Origin: Prochlorococcus sp. AG-363-A16
Lineage (GTDB): Bacteria > Cyanobacteriota > Cyanobacteriia > PCC-6307 > Cyanobiaceae
Direction: 5' to 3'
Length of the DNA stretch: 57,350 nucleotides
Assembly: GCA_003280345.1 (NCBI GenBank)
Contig: QCFB01000010.1
Span: 1-57,350 of the forward strand
Positions 42,284 to 53,121 of the stretch are shown here, piece after piece (the first letter of the stretch is position 1; each line of letters starts with the position of its first letter). The position numbers were made by a program, and so were the translations under genes. Below the pieces are notes generated by a model, which ran no database searches, was not told the DNA's origin, and worked only from the letters and a program-made list of their open reading frames with translations.

Positions 42284-43338
42284 GAGGTTGATTTTATTAA
42301 TTCATTAATGTTCTTGCCTGCCTCAAAGAAAACCCTCGCATTATCTTCTGGCGTGCCAGGAAGAATTCCATGGCCAAGATTAAGAACATGAGGACGGCCT
42401 TGAGCTTTTCTAACAGTATCTATTATTCGTGAACGGATAGCTTCAGGAGTGCCGAATAGTAGTCCTGGGTCAACATTTCCCTGTACACCTATATTTTTTG
42501 GGAGACGTGAGCAGCCTTCTGCCATATCTACGGTCCAATCTAGAGATACTATGTCGACTCCTGTTTTGGCCATTCGTTCGAGGACTCCAGCGCTACCGGA
42601 AATGTAGAGAATTATTGGGGTTTCTGGATGAGTCGCTTTTACAAGTTCAACTACCTTTTTTTGGTATGGAGCGGCAAATGTGTCGTAATCAACCGGACTT
42701 AACTGCCCAGCCCAAGAATCAAACATTTGAACGACTTGCGCTCCTGAATCGATTTGATATCGCAGATAAGTGGCTATGGATTCAGCAAAATGATTCAAAA
42801 GTTGATGTAATAATTCCGGCTCTTGAAAAGCCATTGCTTTGATTACTGCATAATTTTTGCTGCTTTTCCCTTCAACCACATAAGCAGCAAGCGTCCAAGG
42901 AGCCCCTACAAAACCTAAGACTGTTGCCTGATTCCCAACACTCTCTCTTAGTCGGCCTAATACTTCCCCTACGAATGGCATTGAATGATTAGGTTCTAAT
43001 GGATTGAGAGCTTTAACTTGTTTTATTTGTCTTATAGGAGACTGAATAAGGGGGCCTTTGCTTTCTACGATGTCAAAATCAATGCCCATCCCTGGAAGTG
43101 GGGTGAGGATATCTGAGAAGAGAATTACACCATCTGGTTGGAAGGCCTTGAATGGTTGCATTGAAATCTCGTATGAGAGATCTGGATTCTCAGAACGTTC
43201 TCTAAAGCCAGGGTGTCTGTCACGAAGATCCCTGTAGATCTTCATGTATCGCCCTGCTTGGCGCATCATCCAAACGGGCGGGCGCTCTACCGATTCTCCT
43301 CGGGCAGCACGTAAAAGTAATGGTAGGGAGTCGCTCAT
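42280..43338 (-). CDS. hemE: Uroporphyrinogen decarboxylase
   Basis: Removes four carboxyl groups from uroporphyrinogen III to give coproporphyrinogen III, on the way to heme and chlorophyll. The 352-aa protein carries [20 protein letters not shown] (the family signature with the active-site Arg), [14 protein letters not shown] (with the essential Asp), [15 protein letters not shown] and [15 protein letters not shown]. Length is standard and no cofactor site is needed. ATG start, 113 nt from glgB; operon with the SDR gene. Confidence 0.97.
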   Translation of the reverse strand: MSDSLPLLLRAARGESVERPPVWMMRQAGRYMKIYRDLRDRHPGFRERSENPDLSYEISMQPFKAFQPDGVILFSDILTPLPGMGIDFDIVESKGPLIQSPIRQIKQVKALNPLEPNHSMPFVGEVLGRLRESVGNQATVLGFVGAPWTLAAYVVEGKSSKNYAVIKAMAFQEPELLHQLLNHFAESIATYLRYQIDSGAQVVQMFDSWAGQLSPVDYDTFAAPYQKKVVELVKATHPETPIILYISGSAGVLERMAKTGVDIVSLDWTVDMAEGCSRLPKNIGVQGNVDPGLLFGTPEAIRSRIIDTVRKAQGRPHVLNLGHGILPGTPEDNARVFFEAGKNINELIKSTS

Positions 43339-43451
43339 TATTTAAAGCAGAGAAGCAGATCAATCGCGAAACTTACTTGAGGTTGTTCCAAATATGGCCT
43401 CTAATGGATATAGAAGACACATGTTCGTCACACCTTTTTGATTCTTACTTA

Positions 43452-45725
43452 TTAAGAGGCAGTTTTCTTTTGATCGTATTTAAATACCAACACACTTAGT
43501 GGTGGAAGGCATAGGTCAAGTGAATGCTCATATCCATGGATTCCAAACGAATCACTGTATTTACCTCCCATGTTCCCTAGATTTGACCCCCCATAACATA
43601 TTCCGTCAGAATTGAAAATTTCTTTGTAGTAGCCGTTCATTGGGACCCCAACTCTGTAATTGGAGTGACTTTCTGGTGTGAAATTGGTAACTATTACAAG
43701 GCAACTACCTTCTTTGCGCTCTCGCCGCATGAAACTTATCACGGAGTTTTTCGTATCACTGCAATCAATCCATTGAAAACCATATTGATCAAAATCATCT
43801 CTCCATAGAGCAGGTTCGGATTTGTAGAGTTTGTTGAGGTCATCTACAAGTCTTTGGATTCCTAGGTGAGGTTCGAATTTCAATAAACCCCATTCAAGAT
43901 CGCCCCATACATTCCATTCTTGTCGTTGTCCAAACTCCATTCCCATGAAGATTGTTTTCTTGCCAGGATGTGTCCACATATATGCAAGAAGTGCGCGAGT
44001 ATTCGCATATTTTTGCCAGTCATCACCTGGCATTTTGTGCAACAAATTACTCTTCCCATGGACTACTTCATCATGACTTAAAGCGAGCATAAAGTTCTCT
44101 GTATAGTTATACATAATAGAGAAGGTTATATTGTTTTGATGGAATTGCCTAAACCATGGATCTAGTTCGAAATAATCGAGCATGTCATGCATCCATCCCA
44201 TATTCCATTTCAGATTAAAACCAAGGCCTCCAACATCAGTTGGTGCAGTCACCATCGGCCAAGTTGTTGATTCTTCTGCTATAGATAATGCTCCAGGAAA
44301 ATGTTGAAAAAGAGTGTGATTTGCCTGTTGAAGGAATCGAACAGCTTCGGTATTTTCACGTCCACCATCTTCATTAGGAATCCATTCTCCATGAGGACGT
44401 AGATAATCTCGATATAGCATTGAAGCAACTGCATCAACACGAATTCCATCTATGTGGAATTGTTCAAACCAGTAGACAAGATTAGCCACAAGATAATTTC
44501 TGACTTCATTACGGCTGTAGTTAAAAATCAGTGTTCCCCATTCTTTATGTTCTCCTATTCGAGAATCAGAATGCTCATAAAGATGTGTCCCATCAAAAAA
44601 GGCAAGACCATGTTTATCTTTAGGGAAGTGACCTGGTACCCAATCAAGAATTACACCAATTCCTTCTGAATGACATTTATCAACAAAGGCGCGGAATTCA
44701 TTTGGTGTTCCATATCTACTTGTTGGGGCATACCAGCCAGTTACTTGATATCCCCAAGAGCCATCAAATGGATGCTCGGAAATTGGCATTAATTCAATAT
44801 GAGTAAAACCTCTCTCTTTGACATAAGGAATAAGTTTTTCCGTGAGTTCTGGATATGTCATTAGCCTTGCGCCAGGCTTCATTTCGGCTGCAGGAACAGG
44901 GGTTCTTGGAAATCCATTTTTTTCGACAAAGGGTTTATTCACTCCTGCATGCATCCAGCTTCCAAGGTGCATCTCATAGATCGAAATTGGTTGGTCTAGA
45001 GAATTTCCGCGGTCTCTTTCTATTAACCAGTTTTGGTCCTTCCATTCGTAATCATCCAGTTTGGTTACTAAGGAACTTGTTAAAGGCCTTACCTCATGTT
45101 GGAAGCCATATGGATCTGCTTTTTGATAGCAATGCCCTTCTTGAGTACGAATCTCATACTTGTAAAGAGAACCTTCTTTTAAACCAGGAATAAATAGTTC
45201 CCAGACACCTCCTTGGCGGCGTTGCATAGGGTGATGCCTGCCATCCCAAGAGTTCAGGTCGCAAAGCACAGATACACTTCGAGCACTTGGAGCCCATATA
45301 CAGAACATCACACCTTCAATGCCTTTTCTCTCTATGAGATGCCCTCCCATACGTTGCCAGATGTGGTGGTGATTGCCCTCAGCAAATAGATGATGGTCTA
45401 TTTCTCCCATCCATTCTTCACGAAATGCCCATGGATCATGTTGCTCATGTTCAATCCCTCCACGTTGAATTCTTGCTAAATAATTTGTCCCAGGATCTTT
45501 ATTTAAGGTTGTTTCGAAGATCCAAGGGTGATTTGGATTTGTCATGGCAGTAGCACTGCCATTGATCATGAGATCTACTTTTTGCGCTTCAGGCATCCAT
45601 ACTCGAACTACCCATTTGTCTTTATATGAGTGTGGACCTAATAGGGAGAATGGATCTGGGTGTTTGCATTCGGCAAGTTTTTTCCCGTCGTCTTTCATCG
45701 AGTCTGAGACAACACTAGAACCCAT
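43452..45725 (-). CDS. glgB: 1,4-alpha-glucan branching enzyme
   Basis: Introduces alpha-1,6 branches in glycogen. The 757-aa protein has two N-terminal beta-sandwich domains (CBM48 at about 120-220) and a GH13 barrel: [28 protein letters not shown] with the nucleophile Asp, [10 protein letters not shown] with the acid Glu, and [12 protein letters not shown] with the third Asp. The C-terminal sandwich ends [12 protein letters not shown]. The length fits GlgB with both N-domains. ATG start. Confidence 0.97.
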   Translation of the reverse strand: MGSSVVSDSMKDDGKKLAECKHPDPFSLLGPHSYKDKWVVRVWMPEAQKVDLMINGSATAMTNPNHPWIFETTLNKDPGTNYLARIQRGGIEHEQHDPWAFREEWMGEIDHHLFAEGNHHHIWQRMGGHLIERKGIEGVMFCIWAPSARSVSVLCDLNSWDGRHHPMQRRQGGVWELFIPGLKEGSLYKYEIRTQEGHCYQKADPYGFQHEVRPLTSSLVTKLDDYEWKDQNWLIERDRGNSLDQPISIYEMHLGSWMHAGVNKPFVEKNGFPRTPVPAAEMKPGARLMTYPELTEKLIPYVKERGFTHIELMPISEHPFDGSWGYQVTGWYAPTSRYGTPNEFRAFVDKCHSEGIGVILDWVPGHFPKDKHGLAFFDGTHLYEHSDSRIGEHKEWGTLIFNYSRNEVRNYLVANLVYWFEQFHIDGIRVDAVASMLYRDYLRPHGEWIPNEDGGRENTEAVRFLQQANHTLFQHFPGALSIAEESTTWPMVTAPTDVGGLGFNLKWNMGWMHDMLDYFELDPWFRQFHQNNITFSIMYNYTENFMLALSHDEVVHGKSNLLHKMPGDDWQKYANTRALLAYMWTHPGKKTIFMGMEFGQRQEWNVWGDLEWGLLKFEPHLGIQRLVDDLNKLYKSEPALWRDDFDQYGFQWIDCSDTKNSVISFMRRERKEGSCLVIVTNFTPESHSNYRVGVPMNGYYKEIFNSDGICYGGSNLGNMGGKYSDSFGIHGYEHSLDLCLPPLSVLVFKYDQKKTAS

Positions 45726-45752
45726 GACCGAAGGACGAAGACAAATGCGAGC

Positions 45753-47372
45753 TTAAGTCGATGAACGTGATTGATGAAAGTTAAATTCAGGGAGTAAAGA
45801 TTTGAATTCAAGTTTTGACTCAGAAAGATTTATCGTCAGTGTGATTACATTGCAATGTGGACTAGGGGCTCCACAGATTTTTCGTTTGTGACCTGGGTTC
45901 ACTCCAATTGCTGGCCAAGCTGCACCTGCAACTGAAAGTCGAAGACTTTCACCTTCATAAAGATCAGCAAGTAATGGTTGCAATGAGACTTTTCTAAGTA
46001 ATTTTTGTTTTGCTGGCTTCCCTAATACCCTAAGGACACCTGTAGAAAGCTGTCTCACTTTTTTTTTGCTTGTGTTGACTACTGAAAGTGCTGTGCACAG
46101 GTCGAAACCTTCTTGGTCCGCTCCAATTTTGATTTTTAAGGTAGGGATGCCCTCCAAGTGAAGAGTTTCTTTTAATGGTGAACTGGTGAAAGTAGCTACA
46201 TCTGTTCGCAAATCAATTGAAAGACGATCTGCCTCTCCTGGATTAGGTCCTAGATGCCCTCCTATAGCTGGGACTGGCCTCCATGGGTCATGAACTACAT
46301 GGACTGAACCTTTTCCATTCATATTTGGAACCAAAACTCCATCATTAGAATCAATATTTGCTTGTCCATTGCTAACAAGCCCCCAATATGAAATTGAGTT
46401 ATTTGTAATTTGCTTTTCTTTGGATGGGCTTTCCCATGTTTTGCTAGTAACGTTCCAAAGCCTTTCTTCAGGTTTAGACCTTTTCTTAGATTTAGGTTTT
46501 TGAAGATTGAGGTTGAAAAAATTTAGTTGTATTTGTTGTACTTCTTCCCACCATTGCAGATGAGTAGCCGGACCAATATGTAGCTCTGGATTGCCTCCAG
46601 CTGAGATTGACTTTTTATATATATCTAGTATTCCTCTCAAATGAGGGTCCCACCACCCACCAATTAAAAGCATGGGTACGTTTAGCCAACTTTTTAATGG
46701 CTTATGTATTTTCCAAGGCTGATCACATTGATTTGACATCTGAAGCCATTCAAAGGACATGCCTTTTGGATCATGACTTTTGAGGAGAGCTGGCCCATCT
46801 CTGAGATAGCTGCCATTTTCAAGGCTTTGTCGAAGCTTTTCCCAATCTTTCCATTTTTTTTCACGACGAGCTTTTAGGGCTGCCAACTGCAGACCCCAGG
46901 CAATTCCTATGTGCCACCAAAAAGCACCGCCTTCACAGCTCCAGTGATTTTGCTCTTCCAAGCCTGTCATCGCTGGAGCGATGCAATCGGGTGGAGGAGT
47001 GTCTGGCTCCGCCAGCAATTGAGTTAACCCTTGGTATGAAAATCCGTATGTTCCTAACCGACCATTGCATTCGGGTAATGACTTTACCCATGCATGAGTT
47101 TCAGTTGTGTCTGAGGCTTCTTGTTTGAAACCAGTGAAATTACCTTCAGAATTTCCTTGCCCACGAACATCCTGGATTACTACAAGGTAGCCATGACTTG
47201 CCCACCAGCTTGGGTGGCTATAAGTAACGGTAGAGGCAATCTCTCGGCCATAGGGTTGTCTCATTAATAGAGCAGGCCAGGGACCTCCACTTTCAGGAAC
47301 CCAAATTCTTGATTGGAGTTCTACACCATCTTTAAGAGTAAGTTTCTTGTCTTTCCAGCTCACTGAATCCAT
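45753..47372 (-). CDS. CocE/NonD family hydrolase
   Basis: A 539-aa serine hydrolase of the X-Pro dipeptidyl-peptidase/CocE type. It has LLMRQPYGREIASTV, VVIQDVRGQGNSEGNF, the nucleophile elbow YGFSYQGLTQLL, and PMLLIGGWWDPHLRGIL and HIGPATHLQWWEE with the candidate Asp and His. The C-terminal jelly-roll part matches PepX_C. Its natural substrate is unknown; family members cleave esters, amides or peptides. It sits 27 nt upstream of glgB, perhaps one operon. ATG start. Confidence 0.88.
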   Translation of the reverse strand: MDSVSWKDKKLTLKDGVELQSRIWVPESGGPWPALLMRQPYGREIASTVTYSHPSWWASHGYLVVIQDVRGQGNSEGNFTGFKQEASDTTETHAWVKSLPECNGRLGTYGFSYQGLTQLLAEPDTPPPDCIAPAMTGLEEQNHWSCEGGAFWWHIGIAWGLQLAALKARREKKWKDWEKLRQSLENGSYLRDGPALLKSHDPKGMSFEWLQMSNQCDQPWKIHKPLKSWLNVPMLLIGGWWDPHLRGILDIYKKSISAGGNPELHIGPATHLQWWEEVQQIQLNFFNLNLQKPKSKKRSKPEERLWNVTSKTWESPSKEKQITNNSISYWGLVSNGQANIDSNDGVLVPNMNGKGSVHVVHDPWRPVPAIGGHLGPNPGEADRLSIDLRTDVATFTSSPLKETLHLEGIPTLKIKIGADQEGFDLCTALSVVNTSKKKVRQLSTGVLRVLGKPAKQKLLRKVSLQPLLADLYEGESLRLSVAGAAWPAIGVNPGHKRKICGAPSPHCNVITLTINLSESKLEFKSLLPEFNFHQSRSST

Positions 47373-47384
47373 GAGGCATACCCT

Positions 47385-47651
47385 TTAATTGACATCAGGG
47401 CAGTGGAGTCCAATTACATATATAGAAAGAATTTCTGCATCGACCTTACTTAAGTTTCTTTTGCGGGAAATTTCTTCTATTGCTTTTTGAGAGCCTGCTG
47501 AAATTCCTTGAGAATTAAAATTTCTGAGTTGATTGCATAAAGCTTTTGCATCTTCGGGATTGCGCTTGACGTTTTCAAGCAGATTTGACTGAGCTATTGC
47601 ACCAGGAGTGACAGCAAGAGAAGCAATAAGAAATGAATAGAAGAAACGCAT
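47385..47651 (-). CDS. Small exported hypothetical protein
   Basis: From ATG 47651 the product starts MRFFYSFLIASLAVTPGAIA with an AIAQ cleavage site, a clean signal peptide; a Met 15 codons earlier (47696) gives a worse start. The mature part is about 68 aa, helical and charged, with Cys in KALCNQLRNF and LHCPDVN that may pair. No family is named. It precedes the CocE-type gene by 12 nt in the same direction, so it is probably co-transcribed. Confidence 0.7.
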   Translation of the reverse strand: MRFFYSFLIASLAVTPGAIAQSNLLENVKRNPEDAKALCNQLRNFNSQGISAGSQKAIEEISRKRNLSKVDAEILSIYVIGLHCPDVN

Positions 47652-47720
47652 TTTCCTCAGGCTGAGGTTATTTATATATTTGGGGCTTATGTACATAGTT
47701 GTTAGGCTCGTTGGGTCAGT

Positions 47721-48119
47721 TCAGGAGTTGCCTGTTTTTGCTCTTTGGATCCAATCATTAGCTCTCTCTAGGTCTAGCACTGGCTTGCGATGTGTGTTTA
47801 GTTTTCTTTCTAGTCGACCCGTCTTGTGTATTAATTCCTGTGGTGTGAGGACTTTTAGCGCCTCAATAGAAGAAACTCCTGAATGAATTAGTAACGCAGC
47901 TTCTGATTGTGAAAGGTTTAGGTCACAAACAAGTGTTGCAATACCTCTAAGCCGTATGAGATTTCGCGTTGTTACTCCTCCGCTTTTTACAAGGTCTGAT
48001 ATGTCTTTGTCTCTAAGCTTTTTTAGCTCAAACCAGGTTTTAACTCCTTTTGAGTGAAGTTTTTGCTCTTCAGCTTTGAAATTCTCAGAGAGATTTTTTA
48101 GGGGGTCATGAGGTCTCAT
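47721..48119 (-). CDS. DUF4332 family protein
   Basis: A 132-aa soluble helical protein of DUF4332, whose members contain helix-hairpin-helix-like repeats seen in DNA-binding proteins. Visible are LHSKGVKTWFELKKLRDKD, VTTRNLIRLRGIATLVCDL and LIHSGVSSIEALKVLTPQEL, each an S/G-[VI]-x-[TS]-x-x-x-L repeat. Function is not established. It overlaps the end of ycf51 by 14 nt, so the two genes are translationally linked. Confidence 0.82.
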   Translation of the reverse strand: MRPHDPLKNLSENFKAEEQKLHSKGVKTWFELKKLRDKDISDLVKSGGVTTRNLIRLRGIATLVCDLNLSQSEAALLIHSGVSSIEALKVLTPQELIHKTGRLERKLNTHRKPVLDLERANDWIQRAKTGNS

Positions 48120-48612
48120 TAGTCTTATTTGTTTGCTGGGTAGAGATTGTGATGTCTTGTCGCAAGTCTCTAAGCACTTCTCCTAGAACTTTTGGTCTGC
48201 TTACATCTGCACCTGCTGGTTCCAGTTTCCTAATACGAACCTTCACAATTCCCCCACTTCTTCCTCCACCTTTCAGGTTCCCTGCAATTTGTTCAAGAGT
48301 GGGCTTTATTGCTTCATCTGGAAAATTTGCTGGTGCTTGTGCTACTACAAGGTTGCTCCCATTGTCGTAGACCACTGGAAGGTATTTGGCACCTTCAACA
48401 GTAAAAGGTGGGGTATAGCTTTCAGTAAATGCCCAGGAACTTGCACAGAGCAAAAGAGAGAAAACAGTTGCTCCTACAAGTCGAAACTTCTCTTTCCATC
48501 CGATGATGAAAGAGATCAAAGTTAATCCAACTAGACCTAGTCCTAACCATCCGAACCAGGTCGTTGATTCTTTAATTAATTGAGTGAGGTTCATGGGTGG
48601 TGAAGAGTACAT
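48106..48612 (-). CDS. ycf51: Ycf51 family protein (DUF2518)
   Basis: A membrane protein found in cyanobacteria and some plastids; function unknown. From ATG 48612 it has 168 aa, or from ATG 48594 162 aa (MNLTQLIKESTTWFGWLGLG). Two helices (WLGLGLVGLTLISFIIG and FRLVGATVFSLLLCASSWAF) precede a soluble domain with YLPVVYDNGSNLVVAQAP and LRDLRQDI. Divergent from the TamB-like gene with 46 nt between, so promoters overlap. Confidence 0.87.
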   Translation of the reverse strand: MYSSPPMNLTQLIKESTTWFGWLGLGLVGLTLISFIIGWKEKFRLVGATVFSLLLCASSWAFTESYTPPFTVEGAKYLPVVYDNGSNLVVAQAPANFPDEAIKPTLEQIAGNLKGGGRSGGIVKVRIRKLEPAGADVSRPKVLGEVLRDLRQDITISTQQTNKTNETS

Positions 48613-48658
48613 TCTCTCCTTATAGTTCTTTTACTCCCTCTAAGGCTCATTAAATGAT

Positions 48659-51600
48659 ATGGGAGTGAGGTTTAGATCTATAAAAGTAATTCGGTGGGGT
48701 TTAGCGGGGACTCTTGCTGTTGTTGGTGGGACTTTGTTTTGGGTCGCTGCAGATCGTGCGATGGAAAAATTCTTCGCTCGTTTTCGACCTCAACTTGAAC
48801 AAGAACTTTCTAAGCCACTTGGACGACCTTTGCTAATTGGTCCTTATAAGGGGTTAAGACCGTGGGGTGTTGCAATAGGCCAAACGAAACTTCTTTCTGG
48901 TTTTCGTGACAATTCAACAGCTAAATTCTCCAGCTTAACTGTAAAGATTGCTCCCATTGCGAGTTTTTTGCAGTTGCGACCTGTTGCAATTGTCAGACTT
49001 AAAGGAGCAAATATAAATCTTCGCTCTAATGAATCCGGAACTTATTGGGCCTTTGGGGTACAAGATGGGTCCCCTCCAAATATTGATCTCCGAGTTCAAT
49101 TAGTTGAGTCTTCAAAGATTCTTGTTGGTCCAACTGGTCTTGAATTTAGGGCTACGGCAAGAACTTCTTTTTTGTTAGCGCAGAAGAAAGCTTCAGGCAC
49201 TCTCCAACTTGGGTCTCTTGGAGGTGGAAGCCTTTCTTTGAAGGGGAAGGGGTATTGGGACCGTTTGGAGTTAAAGGCAAGAGCCCGCCTCAAACAGATC
49301 GAACTGGCACCTTTTCATGAAGTCTTTTCTCAAGCACAAGAATTTAAAGCGGAAGGCAAGCTTGATGGCGATTTCCAGTTTGGGATAGAGGGAGGCCGGT
49401 TTAAATGCAAGGGAGGAATGGGATTGTCCAATTTCTTTTTAAAAGGAGGCCAACTCCAAGATTCACTATCTTCCACAAAAACAACTCTTAACTGTAGTAA
49501 TGACTCTCTTGAGCTTGCCTCTCCTCAATGGAAATATGGTCCTTGGCTAGCTTCCATTGCTGGTGCAATTCCTTTAAATAGTGAACGTGATTTCAATCTG
49601 GGAGTAACTAGCTCCCTTCGAATGAAGGATATCGATAATTCAGAACTCAATGTCAAGGCAATTTTGCCAGTCAAGCTAGAAAAGAAAGGGATCATTTTTG
49701 GAGATCTTTTTGCTGACTTAAAACTCCGACCTTTTCCATTAGCTCCCCTTGGTAGCCTTGTGGGGAATGAGATGGCAGGGACTATCGCTGCGAAAGGGCA
49801 AATCAGTGGTCCGCTTTCATCATTAAAGACAAGTCTTTCTATAGGTGTTGTGAATCCACAGTTGAATGGATTACGTCTACAGGAGGAATGGCAAGGTAAT
49901 TTTGTGGGATCACCTGCGGGTGGAGGCAGCTTGACAATGGCTTCTAAAGGGGCAGCTGTTCCTGGAGCCATTTTTGCGCAATTAAGTAGTGATTGGTCTC
50001 TAGATGACTTGGTAATAAAAAGGTTAGGTGGCAAGATTTCTATCAAAAAAAAAGCTGCTGGCTATTCCTGGCTCTCAGAAGATTTCAGGTTGGATCGTGT
50101 TGAGGTAGCTATATCTCCAGAAAAAAGCTTTAAGCGGATATTTGGTTTGTTTAGTGGTAAAGGCAGTCTTGGATTAAGTCCGGCATCTATACAGGGTGAG
50201 ATGATTATTCAATATCCGCGTTTCATGGGGTTGAGATTAAGAGAAGCTCGAATTAAGGGTAATTATTTGGATAAGAATTATTCTCTAAGTGGTAAATTTT
50301 ATCCTCCCGATAAGGGGAACTTTTCCATAGATGCTGAAGGTTTTTTAGGAGGGGCACTTAAGGCTAAAGCTAATGGCATTGGACTTAGCCCAAAATGGCT
50401 TACGAAAAGTGCCCTTCAAATTCAGAAACTTAATACAAGTATTTCTTCAACTATTGGCCGAGCCAATGATTTAGGGACTGTTTCTATCTCTGTAGTCGAT
50501 AGTTATCTAGATAGCTACTTAAATGCATTGTTAAGGTCACAAATAGCATTAATTAGAAATAGTCAATATGAACAAGATGGGACGATTGTCAACCCAAATA
50601 ACCTTAGTGGGGAAGTCGATGTATTAATCAGTTTAGAAGGACCAGATTTGACCAATCTTGTATTGGACTTGGAGATTACTGGGAAGCTTTGGCCTAATGG
50701 AAAAGAAGAGGAACTTGATCTACAAATAAAACCTTTCGTTGCAAGGGTTAATGGTCCATTACAGGGTGGTGTAGGTGAGTTCTCTCTTGTAAGTGTCCCT
50801 TTTTCTTTGATTTCTTTATTAAGACCACTTCCATCTGCACTTAATGGAAGGTTCGGTCTTTCAGGAAGATACAATTTAGGGGATGGTTCACCTGAGATAT
50901 CTGCTGAATTAACTGTTGAGGATGCTCGCTTATCTGATCAACCATTTGTTCTTGAAAAAGGCAAGTTCTTTTTGGCTGAATCTATTTTGAAGACGGATGT
51001 GGTACTTCGCAGTAAAGCGTCTGTCGAACCTGTCAAATTGATTGGTCAAATCCCGTTAACCACGTCTTTACCCATTGACCTTAGGATTGAAAGTCATGGA
51101 GATGGAATTGCTTTTTTAGATGGTTTAACCGCTCAGACATTGTTTTGGAAGTCAGGGACAGCAGATTTCAGAATGCTTATTACAGGGACATTGGATAATC
51201 CAAAGGCTAATGGTTTTTTGGTTGTCAAAAAAGGCAAGTTCATCCTGATGAATAAAAACGTCAATGATTTGTATGCCTCTATGGTCTTTGACTTTAACCG
51301 TCTTGAAGTGAATCAACTTCAAGCAACTATTGGCTCAAAGGGAATTGTCAAAGGTAAAGGAAATATTTCGCTGTTCCGCCCAGAGTTAGTTGAGAGTCGA
51401 CCACTAAATATAGAGATGAGTAATGTTCCTTTTAAATTACCTGTTGCTGATGTTCAAATTGCATCAAGTCTGACTTTTAAAGGAGCTTTGATAAAACCAT
51501 TAATTGGAGGCGAACTAACTCTCAAAGAAGGTTCCATTTCTCCAAAGCGGTCAGGTTCGGGAAAGGTTAGAACTTTTTCAAGTACAACAACTGCTAATTC

Positions 51601-52621
51601 GACTTCTTATTTTAAACGTCCCACATTACCCGAGCAGAAATGGGATCTAAAGACCCCACTAGTTTTATTTGTGCAGGATGAGGAAGCTCCTGCAAGCAAG
51701 TTGTTACGTGAGTCTATCCCAAAGGACCTTTCTGCAATCAGCTTTGACAGCTTGAGGTTGAGGTTAGGACCAAATCTACGAATAACTTCTCAACCATTAG
51801 CCAATTTCAATGTTGCCGGACTTCTTACTTTGAATGGTGCTCTTGATGAGACCCTATCGGCAAGAGGTGTAGTTCGCTTGGAAGGGGGCCGAATTAATTT
51901 CTTTACCACTACTTTTACTCTTGATAGACGTGAGCCGAATGTCGCCGTATTTACGCCATCTATGGGATTAATTCCTTATTTAGATGTAACGATGAAAAGT
52001 CGTGTTCCTGATACCGTTAAAGATGCAAGCAATCTTGCCTCCTCTAGTGATTTTGCTACTAACGGCTCAACAGGAATGGGTATAGGGGGGTCGCGTTTTG
52101 TCAAAGTTGAAATCAAAGCCACTGGACCGGCTGACCGAATCTCAGAGAACTTTGAATTGCGTAGTGTTCCCCCTATGCCTAGGAGTCAATTGCTCGGATT
52201 AATAGGAGGTAATTCTCTGACTAGGCTTTTAAGCGGTGGTGAGAGTGATGTCTTAGTAAGTGTTTTAAGTAGGTCTTTAATCTCTCCAGTACTTGGAAAC
52301 ATAACCGGCTCTTTTAGTGAAAAATTGCAACTTTCTCTCTACCCTGCTTATGTTGCTGCTCCCGACGTTTTAGATAAAAATACTGATAATGAATCTGCCG
52401 ATTCTGATGGTCAGCTCTCCCCGCAACAGGCCTGGGTGACAGAAGTTGGTATTGATTTAAATAAGCGGTTTAACTTTTCATTGCAAGCCACTCCTAACCG
52501 TAAAGATATTCCCCCTCAAGGAACATTGACTTTTCAAGTCAATCCAAACTTGGGGATCTTGGGATCTCTTGATAATGCAGGCATTTGGCAAAGTCAATTT
52601 CAATTATTTCTAAGGTTTTGA
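48659..52621 (+). CDS. TamB-like (DUF490) translocation/assembly protein
   Basis: A 1320-aa single-pass protein anchored by an N-terminal helix (WGLAGTLAVVGGTLFWVAA). The rest is a very long repetitive beta structure with recurrent G-x-[LI]-x-[GL] strands, such as GTIAAKGQISGPLSSLK and GTLDNPKANGFLVVKKG, the bridge-like lipid-transport fold of TamB/AsmA proteins. The C-terminal DUF490 block (MPRSQLLGLIGGNSLTRLL, LQLSLYPAYVAA) and an aromatic end (FQLFLRF) are conserved. TamB proteins are thought to move phospholipids between membranes, in plastids (Tic236) and bacteria. ATG start. Confidence 0.9.
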   Translation: MGVRFRSIKVIRWGLAGTLAVVGGTLFWVAADRAMEKFFARFRPQLEQELSKPLGRPLLIGPYKGLRPWGVAIGQTKLLSGFRDNSTAKFSSLTVKIAPIASFLQLRPVAIVRLKGANINLRSNESGTYWAFGVQDGSPPNIDLRVQLVESSKILVGPTGLEFRATARTSFLLAQKKASGTLQLGSLGGGSLSLKGKGYWDRLELKARARLKQIELAPFHEVFSQAQEFKAEGKLDGDFQFGIEGGRFKCKGGMGLSNFFLKGGQLQDSLSSTKTTLNCSNDSLELASPQWKYGPWLASIAGAIPLNSERDFNLGVTSSLRMKDIDNSELNVKAILPVKLEKKGIIFGDLFADLKLRPFPLAPLGSLVGNEMAGTIAAKGQISGPLSSLKTSLSIGVVNPQLNGLRLQEEWQGNFVGSPAGGGSLTMASKGAAVPGAIFAQLSSDWSLDDLVIKRLGGKISIKKKAAGYSWLSEDFRLDRVEVAISPEKSFKRIFGLFSGKGSLGLSPASIQGEMIIQYPRFMGLRLREARIKGNYLDKNYSLSGKFYPPDKGNFSIDAEGFLGGALKAKANGIGLSPKWLTKSALQIQKLNTSISSTIGRANDLGTVSISVVDSYLDSYLNALLRSQIALIRNSQYEQDGTIVNPNNLSGEVDVLISLEGPDLTNLVLDLEITGKLWPNGKEEELDLQIKPFVARVNGPLQGGVGEFSLVSVPFSLISLLRPLPSALNGRFGLSGRYNLGDGSPEISAELTVEDARLSDQPFVLEKGKFFLAESILKTDVVLRSKASVEPVKLIGQIPLTTSLPIDLRIESHGDGIAFLDGLTAQTLFWKSGTADFRMLITGTLDNPKANGFLVVKKGKFILMNKNVNDLYASMVFDFNRLEVNQLQATIGSKGIVKGKGNISLFRPELVESRPLNIEMSNVPFKLPVADVQIASSLTFKGALIKPLIGGELTLKEGSISPKRSGSGKVRTFSSTTTANSTSYFKRPTLPEQKWDLKTPLVLFVQDEEAPASKLLRESIPKDLSAISFDSLRLRLGPNLRITSQPLANFNVAGLLTLNGALDETLSARGVVRLEGGRINFFTTTFTLDRREPNVAVFTPSMGLIPYLDVTMKSRVPDTVKDASNLASSSDFATNGSTGMGIGGSRFVKVEIKATGPADRISENFELRSVPPMPRSQLLGLIGGNSLTRLLSGGESDVLVSVLSRSLISPVLGNITGSFSEKLQLSLYPAYVAAPDVLDKNTDNESADSDGQLSPQQAWVTEVGIDLNKRFNFSLQATPNRKDIPPQGTLTFQVNPNLGILGSLDNAGIWQSQFQLFLRF

Positions 52622-52625
52622 TTGG

Positions 52626-53102
52626 ATGATTCTTGCAATTGATCAATTTATAGGAGTCAATCTTGGAAATAGAGCTATTAATGCCGGACTTTTCAGCTCA
52701 ACTGGGCAACTTCATTGTCATGTTGATATACAACTTCCTTTGCCTGCCATGCCTGGAGCTGTAACAGTCGTTTTGTGTGAAGCTATTGAAATTATTGATT
52801 TCAATAGACATGCGAAATTTGTGGGAGTGTGCGTTAGTGGTGACATAGATGAAGATGGTAGGGTTACGCAGGATTCCAATGTATTTGCGGGATGGCAGGA
52901 CGTTCCTCTTGCAGCTTGGTTGGAACCGAGATTAGATAGAAAAGTGGTTTTAGGAAATCACACGAACTGTTTGCATCTTGCTGAGTCTTGTCAAAACCTA
53001 TCTAAAGGTTTTGACTGTGCTCTATTGCCTACTATTGGAGCTGCTCGGTTGGCTTTTGAAAGTTCCTCGAACTTCTTGGAAAAAACTAACCGAGACAATT
53101 GA
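52626..53102 (+). pseudogene. Truncated ROK-family sugar kinase
   Basis: 158 codons matching only the N-terminal part of ROK-type kinases (normal about 300 aa). It has IDQFIGVNLGNRAINAGLFS (phosphate-binding start), FVGVCVSGDIDEDGRVT and [18 protein letters not shown], then the start of the catalytic region (ALLPTIG) at which the ordinary GTG.GSG motif and zinc-binding Cys cluster should follow, but the frame ends 20 residues later. The C-terminal ATP and sugar sites are missing, so kinase activity is unlikely. The missing part looks deleted, with proA right behind. It may still be translated. Confidence 0.65.
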
Positions 53103-53121
53103 ATATCTATTAGTAGTTATT

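Noticed and set aside
52978-53121. N-terminal extension of proA
   Set aside because: The open extension overlaps the ROK remnant and gives a hydrophobic lead not found in ProA; ATG at 53122 gives the normal length.
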